A stretch of DNA of 64,000 nt from Rhodanobacter sp. B04 (GTDB taxonomy: Bacteria; Pseudomonadota; Gammaproteobacteria; Xanthomonadales; Rhodanobacteraceae): positions 62,001-126,000 of the forward strand of contig NZ_MUNV01000016.1 of assembly GCF_002001125.1 (NCBI RefSeq). Direction: 5' to 3'. The notes below the pieces were generated by a model. That model was not told the origin of the DNA and did not search any database. It saw only the letters and a list, made by a program, of their open reading frames with translations. Within the stretch, counting starts at the first letter, position 1; the number at the start of each line of letters is the position of its first letter. The position numbers were made by a program, and so were the translations under genes. Shown here one piece after another: positions 8,958 to 19,068 of this stretch.

Positions 8958-8987
8958 GCCGCCAGTGCTCGGCACTGGCGGCATTTT
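8958..8987 (+). terminator. Rho-independent terminator after S9 peptidase
   Basis: An 11-bp perfect stem, GCCGCCAGTGC (8958-8968) with GCACTGGCGGC (8972-8982) around a TCG loop, is followed by ATTTT. It isolates the peptidase gene from the GntR-type operon that starts 90 bp further on. Confidence 0.88.
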
Positions 8988-9040
8988 GTGCGGTGGCGGC
9001 AAAAGCCACGGTAGTTCGTTCCGGCAGCCAAAAGTCATGC

Positions 9041-9069
9041 TTGACACGCATCAAGTGTATTGCTGTACT
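9041..9069 (+). promoter_or_regulatory. Promoter of the YtrA-ABC operon (leaderless)
   Basis: A consensus -35 TTGACA (9041-9046), a 17-bp spacer and a -10-like TGTACT (9064-9069) place the predicted transcription start at about 9076-9077, that is at the A of the first ATG (9077). No Shine-Dalgarno sequence precedes that ATG. The transcript is therefore predicted to be leaderless. Confidence 0.65.
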
Positions 9070-9076
9070 GATACAC
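9055..9076. promoter_or_regulatory. Candidate autoregulatory operator, GTGTAT-N10-ATACAC
   Basis: A perfect inverted repeat GTGTAT (9055-9060) / ATACAC (9071-9076) with a 10-bp spacer straddles the -10 element and abuts the start codon of the GntR-type regulator. Position and dyad symmetry fit binding by the homodimeric regulator encoded just downstream, which would block RNA polymerase. The assignment is inference. Confidence 0.6.
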
Positions 9077-9466
9077 ATGGATGCTTCTCTGCTCACCGTT
9101 CAACCTACCGCACCGGAGCCGATCTACCGGCAGATCGTCGAGCAGTTGCGCCGCCTGATTGCCGGCGGCCAACTCGTTGCCGGCGAGCCCTTGCCGTCGG
9201 TACGCGACGTCGCCGGCTTCCATGCGATCAATCCGATGACCGTGTCGCGCGCCTACGGCATCGCCGAAGGCGAGGGCCTGCTGGAGCGCCAGCGCGGCAA
9301 GGGCATGGTGGTGGCCGCCACGCGCAAGGCCACCCAGACCGCAAGTCACCGGCTCGCCCTGCTCGAACCGCAACTGCAGGCGCTGGCGCGCCATGCGAAC
9401 GAACTTGAATTGCCCGCCGAGCCGGTACTGCGGCGGCTGACCAAACTGCTGGGGGAAGAGAGATGA
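9077..9466 (+). CDS. GntR-family regulator, YtrA subfamily
   Basis: 129 residues from ATG 9077. Winged helix at about 14-82: EPIYRQIVEQLRRLIAGGQL, LPSVRDVAGFHAINPMTVS and GLLERQRGKGMVV, the normal GntR sequence. The C-terminal part is only about 45 residues of helix, too short for an FCD or UTRA ligand domain; this short tail defines the YtrA subfamily, typically encoded with ABC transporters and controlling them. The stop overlaps the ATPase start by 4 bp. A dyad operator covers the promoter. The inducing signal is unknown; in related systems such regulators respond to cell-envelope stress or antibiotics, which is only a guess here. Confidence 0.92.
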   Translation: MDASLLTVQPTAPEPIYRQIVEQLRRLIAGGQLVAGEPLPSVRDVAGFHAINPMTVSRAYGIAEGEGLLERQRGKGMVVAATRKATQTASHRLALLEPQLQALARHANELELPAEPVLRRLTKLLGEER

Positions 9467-10356
9467 ACGCCGTACTTCGTGAAATGGAATCCACTGTCGC
9501 GCCGTTGATGGTGAGCGGCCTCGTCCACTGCTACGAGGGCCACAACGTGCTCACCGGCGTCGACCTGACGCTGGAACCGGGCAGCGTGCTCGGGCTGATC
9601 GGCCGCAACGGCGCCGGCAAGTCCACCCTGATCCGCCTCATGCTCGGCCTGCTGCAGCCACTGGCCGGCGAAACCTTCGTCTTCGGCGAGCCGGCACTAC
9701 AGCTCGACGATGCCACCAAGGCGCGCATCGCCTATGTACCGCAACAGCCCGAAGCGCTGGCGTGGCTTACGGCGCAGCAGATGTTCGATTTCATCGGCCG
9801 CTTCTATCCGCGCTGGGATGCGGCCTTCGCCAAGCGGATGCTGGAACGCTGGCAGATTCCGCCCAACAAGCTGCTGGCCAAGCTGTCGCCCGGCGAACGC
9901 CAGCGCGTCGACCTGATCCGCGCGCTCGCCTCGCAGCCGCAGCTGCTGGTGCTGGACGAACCGGCCGCCGCGCTCGATCCGGTCGCCCGTCGCGAGCTGT
10001 TGCGCGAGGTGGCGCTGCGCGCCGGCGAGTCCGGCACCACCGTGCTGTTCTCCACCCACATCGTGTCGGACCTGGAGCGGGTCGCCTCGGAGATCGCGTT
10101 CCTGCATCAGGGCAAGCTGCTGATGCGCTGCAGTGTCGACGAGACCAAGGAGCGCTATGCGCGACTGTGGCTGCCGGGCAAGATGAGCGCCGCCGCACCG
10201 GTGAACTCCCTGAGCCGGCGCCGCCACGACGATGGCAGCCTCAGCCTGGTGGTGGAACGCGATGCGCACGGCCAGTGGCCGGAAGCGGCGAACCTGCCCG
10301 GTGCGCGCGTCGACGCGCTGGGGCTGGAGGACCTGTTCGTGGAGATCGCGGAATGA
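9463..10356 (+). CDS. ABC transporter ATP-binding protein
   Basis: 297 residues. Walker A GRNGAGKST (about 47-55), Q-loop in YVPQQPEAL, signature LSPGERQR (in place of LSGGQ), Walker B LLVLDEPAAALDP and H-loop FSTHIVSDLERV are all present, so the ATPase should be active. The last about 75 residues form an extra domain with FVEIAE at the end, as in YtrB/CcmA-type exporters. The start overlaps the regulator stop and the stop overlaps the permease start, so the three genes are tightly coupled. The protein is the cytoplasmic engine of the following permease; substrate unknown. Confidence 0.93.
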   Translation: MNAVLREMESTVAPLMVSGLVHCYEGHNVLTGVDLTLEPGSVLGLIGRNGAGKSTLIRLMLGLLQPLAGETFVFGEPALQLDDATKARIAYVPQQPEALAWLTAQQMFDFIGRFYPRWDAAFAKRMLERWQIPPNKLLAKLSPGERQRVDLIRALASQPQLLVLDEPAAALDPVARRELLREVALRAGESGTTVLFSTHIVSDLERVASEIAFLHQGKLLMRCSVDETKERYARLWLPGKMSAAAPVNSLSRRRHDDGSLSLVVERDAHGQWPEAANLPGARVDALGLEDLFVEIAE

Positions 10357-11825
10357 ACCCGTTGCCGCTGCTCCGGGTCCCCTGGTTCTCCGCGCATCGC
10401 TCGATGCGCTGGATGATGGTGTTCGTGCTTGCGTGCTGCAGCGCCGGCGCCGTCGCGATCGGCGTATTCGCCCCCGGGCCCGGGCAATGGAAAGGCGTCG
10501 CGGGACTGCTCGGCCTCGGCCTGTTCTTCCTGTGGGCCTTCTTTCTCTCGACCACCTTGTTGCTGGCGATCGATGCGCGCCAGTTGCGCGTGCCCGGCAT
10601 CCAGCGGCAGATCATCCGCAGCCTGCTGTTGTGCGGCGTGCTGACCATAAGCCTGCCGGCCGTGCTGCTGGGCATGCTGGGCGAACCCGTAGCGCCCGTC
10701 GTGATCCTGCTGGCGCTGGCCAGCGTCCTGGGCGTGACCTTCGCACTGATGCCTCGCTACCTGGCCGCGCTGCTCGGGATGACGCCTTCGCTGCTCAACG
10801 CGCTGTGGTACCGCTGCCACCTGCCCGGTCCCGATGATCCGCATTTCACCGCCGCAGGTGCGGTCTCCGTCGTTGCGTTGCTGCTGCCCATCATCTGGCG
10901 CTGGCGCCAGCTGGTGCGGGCCGGCGCCAACCAGCCGCAGGGCTGGTCCTCGCCAATGGTGCTGCAGTTGCGCAATGGCAGCTGGGGCCATTGGAGCGGC
11001 ATCGGCGAGAACCGGCAGATCCGCTTGCGGCCGGTCTGGCTGCAGCCCGATGCCAGTCTTACCGGTGTCGGGCCGGCCATGCCGCGCAAGGCATTGCGGA
11101 TAGCCCTCGGTGGCTGGTACATGCCGCAGACCCTGCGCAGCTATGCCAGGCAACTGGGCCTGCTGCTCAGCCTCTTCGCACTGCCGATGCTCGGCTTTGT
11201 GGCGATTGCCAGGTTCGGGCGAAGCGGCAGTGACGTGTCCACCACGCTGACCGCGGGCCTGGTCGGCAGCTTGGGCGCACTTACCGTCATAGCCGGGCCG
11301 ATGGTCGGCGCCTTCAGCCTGGCTTGGCTGGGCAAACGCTGGCAACGCGTGAATGGCGAACTTCCCTTGCTTGCGTTGCTGCCGGCTTTTGGCGATCCCG
11401 CGTGCGCCAAGCGGGAACTGCTGCGCGCGGGGCTCGGCCTGCCGCTGTGCCTGCATGGCCTCCTCGCAGTGCTTGTGGTCGCGGCGATGCTGCACTGGCA
11501 CCAGTATGCGCAACCGCTTTCGTTCCTGTTGCTTGCGCAACTGGTCACCGCCACCGTCACCGTCTCCGCGTTGCTCAATCTGTTCGGCGGTCTTGCGCTG
11601 CCGCTATGGGCGATGGGGCTGACACTGGCTGCCACCTTCCTGCTCACCGTGCTGAGCGCGATGCTGCCGGCCATGGCCTGGGGTCATCATCCGGTCGGCT
11701 GGGCCGGCGCGATGTTGCCTCCACTGGGACTGGGCTGGCTGTTGCTGGGTGGCGCCATGATCTGGCTCGGCCGACGTGGCTGGCGGGGGCTGATGCTGCG
11801 TCCGCATCCGTTCCTTTTGAACTGA
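10353..11825 (+). CDS. ABC transporter permease, polytopic membrane protein
   Basis: 490 residues from ATG 10353, overlapping the ATPase stop. About a dozen hydrophobic segments are visible, for example AGLLGLGLFFLWAFFLSTTL, LLCGVLTISLPAVLLGML and LAALLGMTPSLLNALW near the N-terminus, then a soluble stretch at about 195-255, and a second membrane half. No signal peptide or large periplasmic MacB-like domain is present. It is not a close match to a named permease family that can be recognised by eye; the partnership with the ATPase rests on gene order. It is followed within 10 bp by small membrane protein genes. Confidence 0.82.
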   Translation: MNPLPLLRVPWFSAHRSMRWMMVFVLACCSAGAVAIGVFAPGPGQWKGVAGLLGLGLFFLWAFFLSTTLLLAIDARQLRVPGIQRQIIRSLLLCGVLTISLPAVLLGMLGEPVAPVVILLALASVLGVTFALMPRYLAALLGMTPSLLNALWYRCHLPGPDDPHFTAAGAVSVVALLLPIIWRWRQLVRAGANQPQGWSSPMVLQLRNGSWGHWSGIGENRQIRLRPVWLQPDASLTGVGPAMPRKALRIALGGWYMPQTLRSYARQLGLLLSLFALPMLGFVAIARFGRSGSDVSTTLTAGLVGSLGALTVIAGPMVGAFSLAWLGKRWQRVNGELPLLALLPAFGDPACAKRELLRAGLGLPLCLHGLLAVLVVAAMLHWHQYAQPLSFLLLAQLVTATVTVSALLNLFGGLALPLWAMGLTLAATFLLTVLSAMLPAMAWGHHPVGWAGAMLPPLGLGWLLLGGAMIWLGRRGWRGLMLRPHPFLLN

Positions 11826-11835
11826 GGGATTGCCG

Positions 11836-12180
11836 ATGGATCACATCTGCGCCCGACGACTGCAGGACGAATTCAAGCCGCCGCCCGTGCTGGCGCAGGA
11901 GATCGCTGCAGAACAGACACCACGTGCGCTGCTGCACCGCTGGCAGCCACGGGCATGGCTGCTGTGCTGGCTGTTGCTGCCGGTGCTTGCCGGCTGGGTC
12001 GACTGGCTGCCGTCGTATCGTCAGCTGATTCACGGCGGGATGTTTGCAGCGCTCGTGGTTACTGCCATGATGGGCCGGGTATGCATCGCGCGCTGGCTGG
12101 CCGGAGCGGCCATGCTTGCCGCCGCCATGGCCAGGGCACGACGATTGGGCGCTGAAACCAAGGAAAAGGCCGACGCATGA
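11836..12180 (+). CDS. Small membrane protein with RLQxEF motif (A)
   Basis: 114 residues from ATG 11836, with GAGGG 8-12 bp upstream. The N-terminal about 35 residues are soluble (ICARRLQDEF then an EIAAEQ-containing helix), followed by two hydrophobic spans (AWLLCWLLLPVLAGWVDWL and GGMFAALVVTAMMG) and an Ala/Arg-rich tail. The first 35 residues align with the start of the next gene product (RLQDEF against RLQSEF, then AQEIAAEQ against AEQIIREQ, then RW), so the two are likely paralogues. No database family is recognised. It belongs to the YtrA-ABC operon and may be an accessory subunit of the transporter. Confidence 0.72.
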   Translation: MDHICARRLQDEFKPPPVLAQEIAAEQTPRALLHRWQPRAWLLCWLLLPVLAGWVDWLPSYRQLIHGGMFAALVVTAMMGRVCIARWLAGAAMLAAAMARARRLGAETKEKADA

Positions 12181-12539
12181 AATGGATCACATCGAAAAGG
12201 CTGCAGAGCGAATTCGGACTTTCGTGGGCCGAGGCCGAACAGATCATTCGCGAACAGGTGCGCATGTCTGATCGCCGCTGGGACTGGTGCGCGCTATTGA
12301 TCGGCACCCTGCGATTGACCGGCTTGCTCTGGGTATTCGTCGGCGCCAAATCGGCTTTCCCGTCGGCGCATGGAGGACGACTTGCATTGCTTGAATTGCC
12401 GGGCCTTGCAGTACTCGCTTTCGCGCACCTGGTACTTCCACGCCTGCTGGCCGGGGGCGCGATACTGGGCGTGGCAAAAGCGCGTGGGGTGGCTTGCGGC
12501 GAGTCTTGCCCGGCGGCCAGCAAACACTTCTCTTCGTAG
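12177..12539 (+). CDS. Small membrane protein with RLQxEF motif (B)
   Basis: 120 residues, with its start overlapping the stop of paralogue A by 4 bp (ATGA). It has the same layout: ITSKRLQSEF and AEAEQIIREQ at the N-terminus, then two membrane spans (CALLIGTLRLTGLLWVFVG and GLAVLAFAHLVLPRLLAGGA) and a short tail with two Cys. The duplication inside one operon suggests two subunits that interact. Function unknown. Confidence 0.7.
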   Translation: MKWITSKRLQSEFGLSWAEAEQIIREQVRMSDRRWDWCALLIGTLRLTGLLWVFVGAKSAFPSAHGGRLALLELPGLAVLAFAHLVLPRLLAGGAILGVAKARGVACGESCPAASKHFSS

Positions 12540-12561
12540 CCATCCAAACGAGGCATCACCC

Positions 12562-12744
12562 ATGGACGAACAACCCAATGAGCCCAAGCGCCAGCGGAGT
12601 CAGGCGATGGGTTCCAGCATCGCCATCGGCGTGGCCATCGGCAGCGCCCTCGGCGTCGCGCTGCACAACCTAGCTCTCGGCGTGGGTCTTGGCGTCGCGC
12701 TGGGTACCCTGTTTGGCGCGCTGCGCGTGCGTTCGGAGAAATGA
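12562..12744 (+). CDS. Small glycine-zipper membrane protein
   Basis: 60 residues from ATG 12562, 22 bp after paralogue B. A charged N-terminus (MDEQPNEPKRQRS) precedes one long span rich in small residues with repeated GxxxG-like spacing (IAIGVAIGSALGVALH, LGVGLGVALGTLFG), the pattern of glycine-zipper helices that pack or oligomerise in membranes. It ends RVRSEK. It is the last gene of the YtrA-ABC operon. The composition is low-complexity, so homology is hard to judge; it may be a hairpin of two helices. Confidence 0.65.
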   Translation: MDEQPNEPKRQRSQAMGSSIAIGVAIGSALGVALHNLALGVGLGVALGTLFGALRVRSEK

Positions 12745-12780
12745 TGCGCTGACCCGACGCATCGGATCGGCGCCTTGCCG

Positions 12781-13899
12781 TCAGAACAGCTCGCCCTGCG
12801 GCGACGATTTGCGTGGCGGCACGAAACGCGAAGTATCGAGCAGGAGTTCGCGGGCGCGACCGAAGCCGTGCCTGCGGCAAGCCACTTCGAAGCGGCGGCG
12901 CAGCAAGTCGGCGAACACGCCCTGCCCGCGCATGCGGGTGGCGAAGTTGCTGTCGTAGTCACGGCCGCCGTTCATCTGCTGCACCAGGCTCATCACGTGC
13001 TCGGCGCGTTGTGGTGCGTGCAGGCTGAGCCATTCGCGGAACAGCAGCTTTAACTCGTACGGCAGGCGCAGCGTGGTGTAGCCTGCGCAGCGCGCGCCCG
13101 CATCGGCGGCCTGCGCCATCACCGCTTCCATGTCCTTGTCGTTGAGTGCCGGAATGATCGGCGCCACCAGCACGCCGACCGGTACCCCGGCGTCGGCCAG
13201 AGTGCGGATTGCCTTGATCCGCCGAAGCGGTGCACTGGCCCGCGGTTCGAGTTTCGCGGCCAGATGGTTGTCCAGCGAGTTGACCGAGACGAACACCTGC
13301 ACCAGCCGCTCGCGCGCCATCGGCACCAGGATGTCGAGGTCGCGTTCGACCAGCGCGTTCTTGGTGACGATGGTGCACGGGTGATGGCATTCGGCGAGCA
13401 GTTCCAGCGCGGCACGGGTCAGCCGCCAGCGTTTCTCGATCGGCTGGTACGGATCGGTGTTGCTGCCGATGTTGATCGGGCTGATCACGTAACCGGGCTT
13501 GGCCAGTTCCGCGCGCAGCACTTCGGCGATATTGCCTTTCGCACGCAGCTTGGTTTCGAAGTCGAGACCGGGCGACAGGTTGAGGTAGCTGTGCGATGGC
13601 CGTGCAAAGCAGTATATGCAGCCATGTTCGCACCCTCGGTACGGGTTGATCGCCTGGCTGAAAGCGATGTCCGGCGAGTCGTTGCGGCTGATCACGCTAC
13701 GCGCGCGTTCCTCGGTGACCTCGGTGCGCGGGCGCGGCGCGTCTTCGTCCAGCAACGCGCTTTGCCAGCCGTCATCCTCGGCTTGGTGGCGGATATTCTC
13801 GAAGCGGCCCTCGGGATTGGAGGCAGCTCCACGGCCCTTGATCATCCGGCTCGTTTGAGCCTGGTCGTGCGGGGTTTGCGGTGGCAACGGATCATCCAT
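12781..13899 (-). CDS. PA0069-family radical SAM protein
   Basis: 372 residues. The cluster motif CEHGCIYC (CxxxCxxC) sits at about 90-97, after AINPYRGCEHG, and is followed by ARPSHSYLNLSPGLDFETK, the signature of the PA0069/SplB-like group. Further conserved blocks are NIGSNTDPYQPIEKRW and CTIVTKNALVERD. These proteins bind a 4Fe-4S cluster and S-adenosylmethionine; they resemble spore photoproduct lyase but their reaction in Gram-negative bacteria is not established. An Arg/Asp-rich N-terminal extension of about 75 residues precedes the core. It converges on the YtrA-ABC operon with 36 bp between stops. Confidence 0.92.
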   Translation of the reverse strand: MDDPLPPQTPHDQAQTSRMIKGRGAASNPEGRFENIRHQAEDDGWQSALLDEDAPRPRTEVTEERARSVISRNDSPDIAFSQAINPYRGCEHGCIYCFARPSHSYLNLSPGLDFETKLRAKGNIAEVLRAELAKPGYVISPINIGSNTDPYQPIEKRWRLTRAALELLAECHHPCTIVTKNALVERDLDILVPMARERLVQVFVSVNSLDNHLAAKLEPRASAPLRRIKAIRTLADAGVPVGVLVAPIIPALNDKDMEAVMAQAADAGARCAGYTTLRLPYELKLLFREWLSLHAPQRAEHVMSLVQQMNGGRDYDSNFATRMRGQGVFADLLRRRFEVACRRHGFGRARELLLDTSRFVPPRKSSPQGELF

Positions 13900-14044
13900 C
13901 GGCGCAGTTTGCCGCGATGATGTCTCAGCCGCCGCGACATCTTTCGCGTGCGTGATGCGGCGCCCGCCGGGCGCACTTCGGCGGCGTTATGATGCGCCGG
14001 TCAGGCCGCGGCAGGCGGCGTGTTCCACATGTCAGGGGCCCATC

Positions 14045-14284
14045 ATGCGCTGGCTGTTGTTCGTCCTCACCCTGTTTGCCTTCGTGTTGTGCTTTACCCG
14101 TCACAGCGCCGGTGCGTGGGGCTTCTGGCTGCTGATGGGCTTCGTCGGCATCATCGCCACCACGCTGGCGTTCGCGCAGGCCCGCCTCGCCGGCAGCTCA
14201 CGTGTCGACAGTCTGTCCGAATACGACCTGATGCGGCTGCGCGAGGGCAAGGATCCGCTCAATCACGATCGCCCCGAGCGGTAG
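14045..14284 (+). CDS. Small inner-membrane protein, 79 aa
   Basis: The start is ATG 14045. Two hydrophobic segments (LLFVLTLFAFVLCF and GAWGFWLLMGFVGIIATTLAFA) are followed by a cytosolic-looking tail, VDSLSEYDLMRLREGKDPL. No named family is recognised, although proteins with this layout are common in the group. It stands alone; the stop is 18 bp before an inverted repeat. Confidence 0.62.
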   Translation: MRWLLFVLTLFAFVLCFTRHSAGAWGFWLLMGFVGIIATTLAFAQARLAGSSRVDSLSEYDLMRLREGKDPLNHDRPER

Positions 14285-14302
14285 CGCAGATCAAATCCAC
14301 CC

Positions 14303-14373
14303 TAGGAGCGTGCCCTGCGCGCGTATGCTCTGGTGTTGGTCGGAGTGAAAAGCATCGCGCCTAGGGTGTGCTC

Positions 14374-14376
<3 letters not shown>
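14303..14376. repeat. Intergenic inverted repeat, TAGGAGC type
   Basis: The left arm starting at 14303 (TAGGAGCGTGCCCTGCGCGC...) and the right arm ending at 14376 (...GCGCCTAGGGTGTGCTCCTA) are imperfect reverse complements of about 27 bp with a 20-bp spacer. The right arm supplies the TAG stop codon (14374-14376) of the acyl-CoA ligase. The element could act as a bidirectional terminator between these convergent genes; it looks like a dispersed REP-type element. Confidence 0.6.
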
Positions 14377-16062
<1,686 letters not shown>

Positions 16063-16257
16063 TGGTGCTCTCCCGAGATCATCGCGCGGAATTCACTGGC
16101 CAGCATAACGCCTGCGCTGGTGTCCGGATCGCGGTAGCCATGCATCGCGGTGAGCTTGCCGATCACCCTTCGCTCACGATCACTGCACATCGAAACACGG
16201 ACGCTTGTACCGTTGGCGTGCCGACCGGCACTGCTTGTTCAAACCTGGGAGTTCATG

Positions 16258-16518
16258 ATGACTGCATCCGGCCTGATCGTCTTTCTGCTCATCGGCGCAA
16301 TTGCCGGCTGGCTTGCCGGCCTGATCGTGCGCGGCTTCGGCTTCGGCCTGCTCGGCAATATCGTGGTCGGCATCATCGGCGCGTTTCTCGCCGGCTGGCT
16401 GCTGCCAATGCTCGGCGTCGGCTTCAGCCTCGGCAGCCCGATCGTCACCAGCATCGTCTACGCGATGATTGGTGCCATCGTGCTGCTGGTACTGATCGGC
16501 TTGATCAGGCGCGCCTGA
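16258..16518 (+). CDS. GlsB/YeaQ/YmgE-family stress membrane protein
   Basis: 86 residues. Two adjacent ATGs (16255 and 16258) are possible; 16258 gives better spacing to GGGAG at about 16247. Three hydrophobic, Gly-rich segments (VFLLIGAIAGWLAGLIV, LLGNIVVGIIGAFLAGWLL, IVYAMIGAIVLLVLIGL) match this transglycosylase-associated protein family of small inner-membrane proteins, frequently induced by stress. The molecular role is unknown. Confidence 0.88.
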   Translation: MTASGLIVFLLIGAIAGWLAGLIVRGFGFGLLGNIVVGIIGAFLAGWLLPMLGVGFSLGSPIVTSIVYAMIGAIVLLVLIGLIRRA

Positions 16519-16595
16519 GTTCCCGTCCGAACCGGGCCGCCGCCGACCATGCCGCGGTGGCCCTCGCCCAGGCGGCGCGCTACTCTCGCACGCCT

Positions 16596-17576
16596 ATGAG
16601 CGAACTCAACCAGCGTGATTTCACCCTCGACCCCGAAGACAACGGCCGGCTGGCCAACCTGTGCGGGCCGTTCGACGAGCATCTGCGCCAGATCGAGCTG
16701 CGCCTCGGCGTGGAGATCAACCACCGCGGCAGCATCTTCCAGGTGATTGGCGAAGACGCCCCGATCCGGGCGGCCGAGAAAGTGCTGCGCGCGCTGTATG
16801 CCGTCACCGAAGACGAGGCGCTGACCGGGGCGAAGATCAACCTGCACCTGGCCGAATCCGGCATCGACGCGATCACCGCGGAGGCGGCCGAAGGCGCGCA
16901 GGACGTGACGATCAAGGTCAAGCGCGGCGTGATCAAGGGCCGCGGCCCGAACCAGGCGCGCTACCTGCACGCGATCGCCAGCCACGACATCAATTTCGGC
17001 GTGGGCCCGGCCGGCACCGGCAAGACCTACCTGGCGGTGGCCAGCGCGGTCGAGGCGCTGGAGGCGAACCGCGTGCAGCGCCTGCTGCTGGTGCGCCCGG
17101 CGGTGGAGGCGGGCGAGAAGCTCGGCTTCCTGCCCGGCGACCTGTCGCAGAAGGTCGATCCGTACCTGCGCCCGTTGTATGACGCGCTGTACGAAATGCT
17201 CGGCTTCGAGAAGGTGGCCAAGCTGATCGAGCGCAACGTGATCGAGATCGCGCCGCTCGCCTATATGCGCGGCCGCACGTTGAACGATTCCTACGTGATC
17301 CTCGACGAGGCGCAGAACACCACGGTCGAGCAGATGAAGATGTTCCTCACCCGCATCGGTTTCGGCACGGTGGCGGTGATCACCGGCGACGTCACCCAGG
17401 TCGACCTGCCGCGCAGCACCCGCTCGGGCCTGCGCCAGGCGATCGAGGTGTTGCGCGGGGTCAACGGCATCAGCTTCACCTTCTTCACTTCGCGCGACGT
17501 GGTGCGCCACCCGCTGGTGGCGAAGATCGTGCGCGCCTACGAGGCGTTCGAGCAGAAGGAGGAAGACGGCAAATGA
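16596..17576 (+). CDS. ybeZ: PhoH-like ATPase (YbeZ)
   Basis: 326 residues from ATG 16596. An N-terminal KH-like region (about 35-90, [15 protein letters not shown]) precedes the PhoH P-loop domain with Walker [12 protein letters not shown] (about 137-147), Walker [12 protein letters not shown] and the GDVTQVDLP motif. YbeZ is an ATP-binding, probably RNA-helicase-like partner of YbeY in rRNA processing and ribosome quality control. The stop overlaps the ybeY start by 4 bp, and corC follows: the conserved ybeZ-ybeY-corC order. Confidence 0.95.
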   Translation: MSELNQRDFTLDPEDNGRLANLCGPFDEHLRQIELRLGVEINHRGSIFQVIGEDAPIRAAEKVLRALYAVTEDEALTGAKINLHLAESGIDAITAEAAEGAQDVTIKVKRGVIKGRGPNQARYLHAIASHDINFGVGPAGTGKTYLAVASAVEALEANRVQRLLLVRPAVEAGEKLGFLPGDLSQKVDPYLRPLYDALYEMLGFEKVAKLIERNVIEIAPLAYMRGRTLNDSYVILDEAQNTTVEQMKMFLTRIGFGTVAVITGDVTQVDLPRSTRSGLRQAIEVLRGVNGISFTFFTSRDVVRHPLVAKIVRAYEAFEQKEEDGK

Positions 17577-18118
17577 GCCTGCCATCGCGCGCTTCCGGAG
17601 CAGCGGCTTCTGCCGCGAAAGCTTCTTCGCGGGTCCAGCCAGAGCGATCGCCGCTCCCTCAGGGAAATGCCACGGTGCACCTCGGCTATGCGGTGCCGCG
17701 GACCGGGCTGCCCGCGCCGGTCAGCTTCCGCCGCTGGGTCGAGGCGGCGCTGCGTGGTGCGAAGCGACGCAAGCCGGCCGAACTGGCGATCCGCCTCGTC
17801 GATGCCGACGAAGGCCGCGCACTCAACCGCGACTACCGCGGCAAGGACTATGCCACCAACGTGCTGTCGTTTCCCGCCGAACTGCCGCCAGGGGTGGCGC
17901 TGCCGCTGATTGGCGACCTGGCGATCTGCGCCCCGGTGGTGCTGCGCGAGGCCACCGAGCAGGGCAAGCTGGCGCGCGATCACTGGGCCCACCTGACTGT
18001 TCATGGCGTGCTGCACCTGCTTGGTTACGACCATATCGAGGACAGCGAAGCCGAGGCGATGGAGGCCCTGGAAACCCGCATCCTGGCCGGCCTCGGCATC
18101 GCCGATCCGTACGCCTGA
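17573..18118 (+). CDS. ybeY: Endoribonuclease YbeY
   Basis: 181 residues from the ATG that overlaps the ybeZ stop. The zinc site H3xH5xH is intact in [12 protein letters not shown] near the C-terminus, preceded by the substrate-pocket segment [17 protein letters not shown]. YbeY is a single-strand RNase involved in 16S rRNA 3'-end maturation and 70S quality control. The first about 33 residues (Ser/Ala-rich) are an extension beyond the usual start; a GTG at codon 35 (VHLGYAVP) would give the normal length, but the ATGA overlap favours the upstream start. Confidence 0.94.
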   Translation: MSLPSRASGAAASAAKASSRVQPERSPLPQGNATVHLGYAVPRTGLPAPVSFRRWVEAALRGAKRRKPAELAIRLVDADEGRALNRDYRGKDYATNVLSFPAELPPGVALPLIGDLAICAPVVLREATEQGKLARDHWAHLTVHGVLHLLGYDHIEDSEAEAMEALETRILAGLGIADPYA

Positions 18119-18222
18119 TCGTTCTCACGAGCCACCTGGAACAGGCTTGTGCTCTGAATTGTCACGGATTTTCCGCTAGACTCGCCGATACCGCCCGCTC
18201 GCGGGCAGCACTCCAACCGTGA

Positions 18223-19068
18223 ATGAACGACGACCCTGGCAGTACCAGCGGCCCGGCACACCGTACCTGGTGGGACCGGCTGGGCCACATGTTTTCCGGC
18301 GAGCCACGCAACCGCAGCGAACTGCTTGAGGAGTTGCGCGCCGCCCAGACCAACGGACTGCTGTCCGTCGATACCCTCACCATGGTCGAGGGTGCGCTCA
18401 AGGTCAACGAGCTGAGCGTGGACGACGTGATGGTGCCGCGCGCGCAGATCGTGATGCTCGCGGCCGAATCGCCATTGACCGAGATCCTCGCCACCGTGGT
18501 CGAATCCGGCCATTCGCGCTTCCCGGTGCACGGCGAGGACAAGGACGAGATCCTCGGCATCCTGCTGGCCAAGGACCTGCTGAAGTACTTCGGCTCCGCC
18601 GGGCACTTCGACATCCACGCGATCCTGCGCCCGGCCGTGCTGATTCCCGAATCGATGCGCCTGAACGTGCTGCTGGACGAGTTCCGCCGCTCGCGCAACC
18701 ACATGGCGCTGGTGGTCAACGAATACGGCGGCGTCGCCGGCCTGATCACCATCGAGGACGTGCTCGAGCAGATCGTCGGCGAGATCGACGACGAGCACGA
18801 CGACGACGAACCCGAGCTGATGCACGAACAGCCCGGCGGCGACTGGCTGGTCAGCGCACTGACCCCGATCGAGGACTTCAACGAACAGGCCGGCACCGCG
18901 TTCTCCGACGAGGAATACGACACCGTCGGCGGCATGGTCACCTCCGAATTCGGCCACCTTCCCGAGGTCGGCGAGGAAGTGGCGATCGGCGGCTTCCTGT
19001 TCCACGTCACCGAGGCCGACGACCGCCGCGTGCAGCAGTTCCGCGTGGCGCGGCACGACAAGCGATGA
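18223..19068 (+). CDS. corC: CorC/HlyC-family CBS-domain protein
   Basis: 281 residues. Two CBS domains (about 68-125 and 130-190) begin with ELSVDDVMVPRAQIVML and include HSRFPVHGEDKDEILGILLAKDLL and MALVVNEYGGVAGLITIEDVLEQIVGEI (quoted in parts); the C-terminal CorC_HlyC domain (about 200-277) carries the GGDWLVSAL and YDTVGG blocks. The protein lacks a membrane CNNM domain, as in E. coli CorC, which is linked to magnesium and cobalt handling. The usual downstream lnt is absent; a strong hairpin covers the stop codon instead. RNA partners upstream are ybeZ and ybeY, 104 bp away. Confidence 0.93.
   Translation: MNDDPGSTSGPAHRTWWDRLGHMFSGEPRNRSELLEELRAAQTNGLLSVDTLTMVEGALKVNELSVDDVMVPRAQIVMLAAESPLTEILATVVESGHSRFPVHGEDKDEILGILLAKDLLKYFGSAGHFDIHAILRPAVLIPESMRLNVLLDEFRRSRNHMALVVNEYGGVAGLITIEDVLEQIVGEIDDEHDDDEPELMHEQPGGDWLVSALTPIEDFNEQAGTAFSDEEYDTVGGMVTSEFGHLPEVGEEVAIGGFLFHVTEADDRRVQQFRVARHDKR

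Noticed and set aside
14025-14040. Possible third parS (TGTTCCACATGTCAGG)
   Set aside because: Only the left half-site matches; the palindrome is lost on the right.
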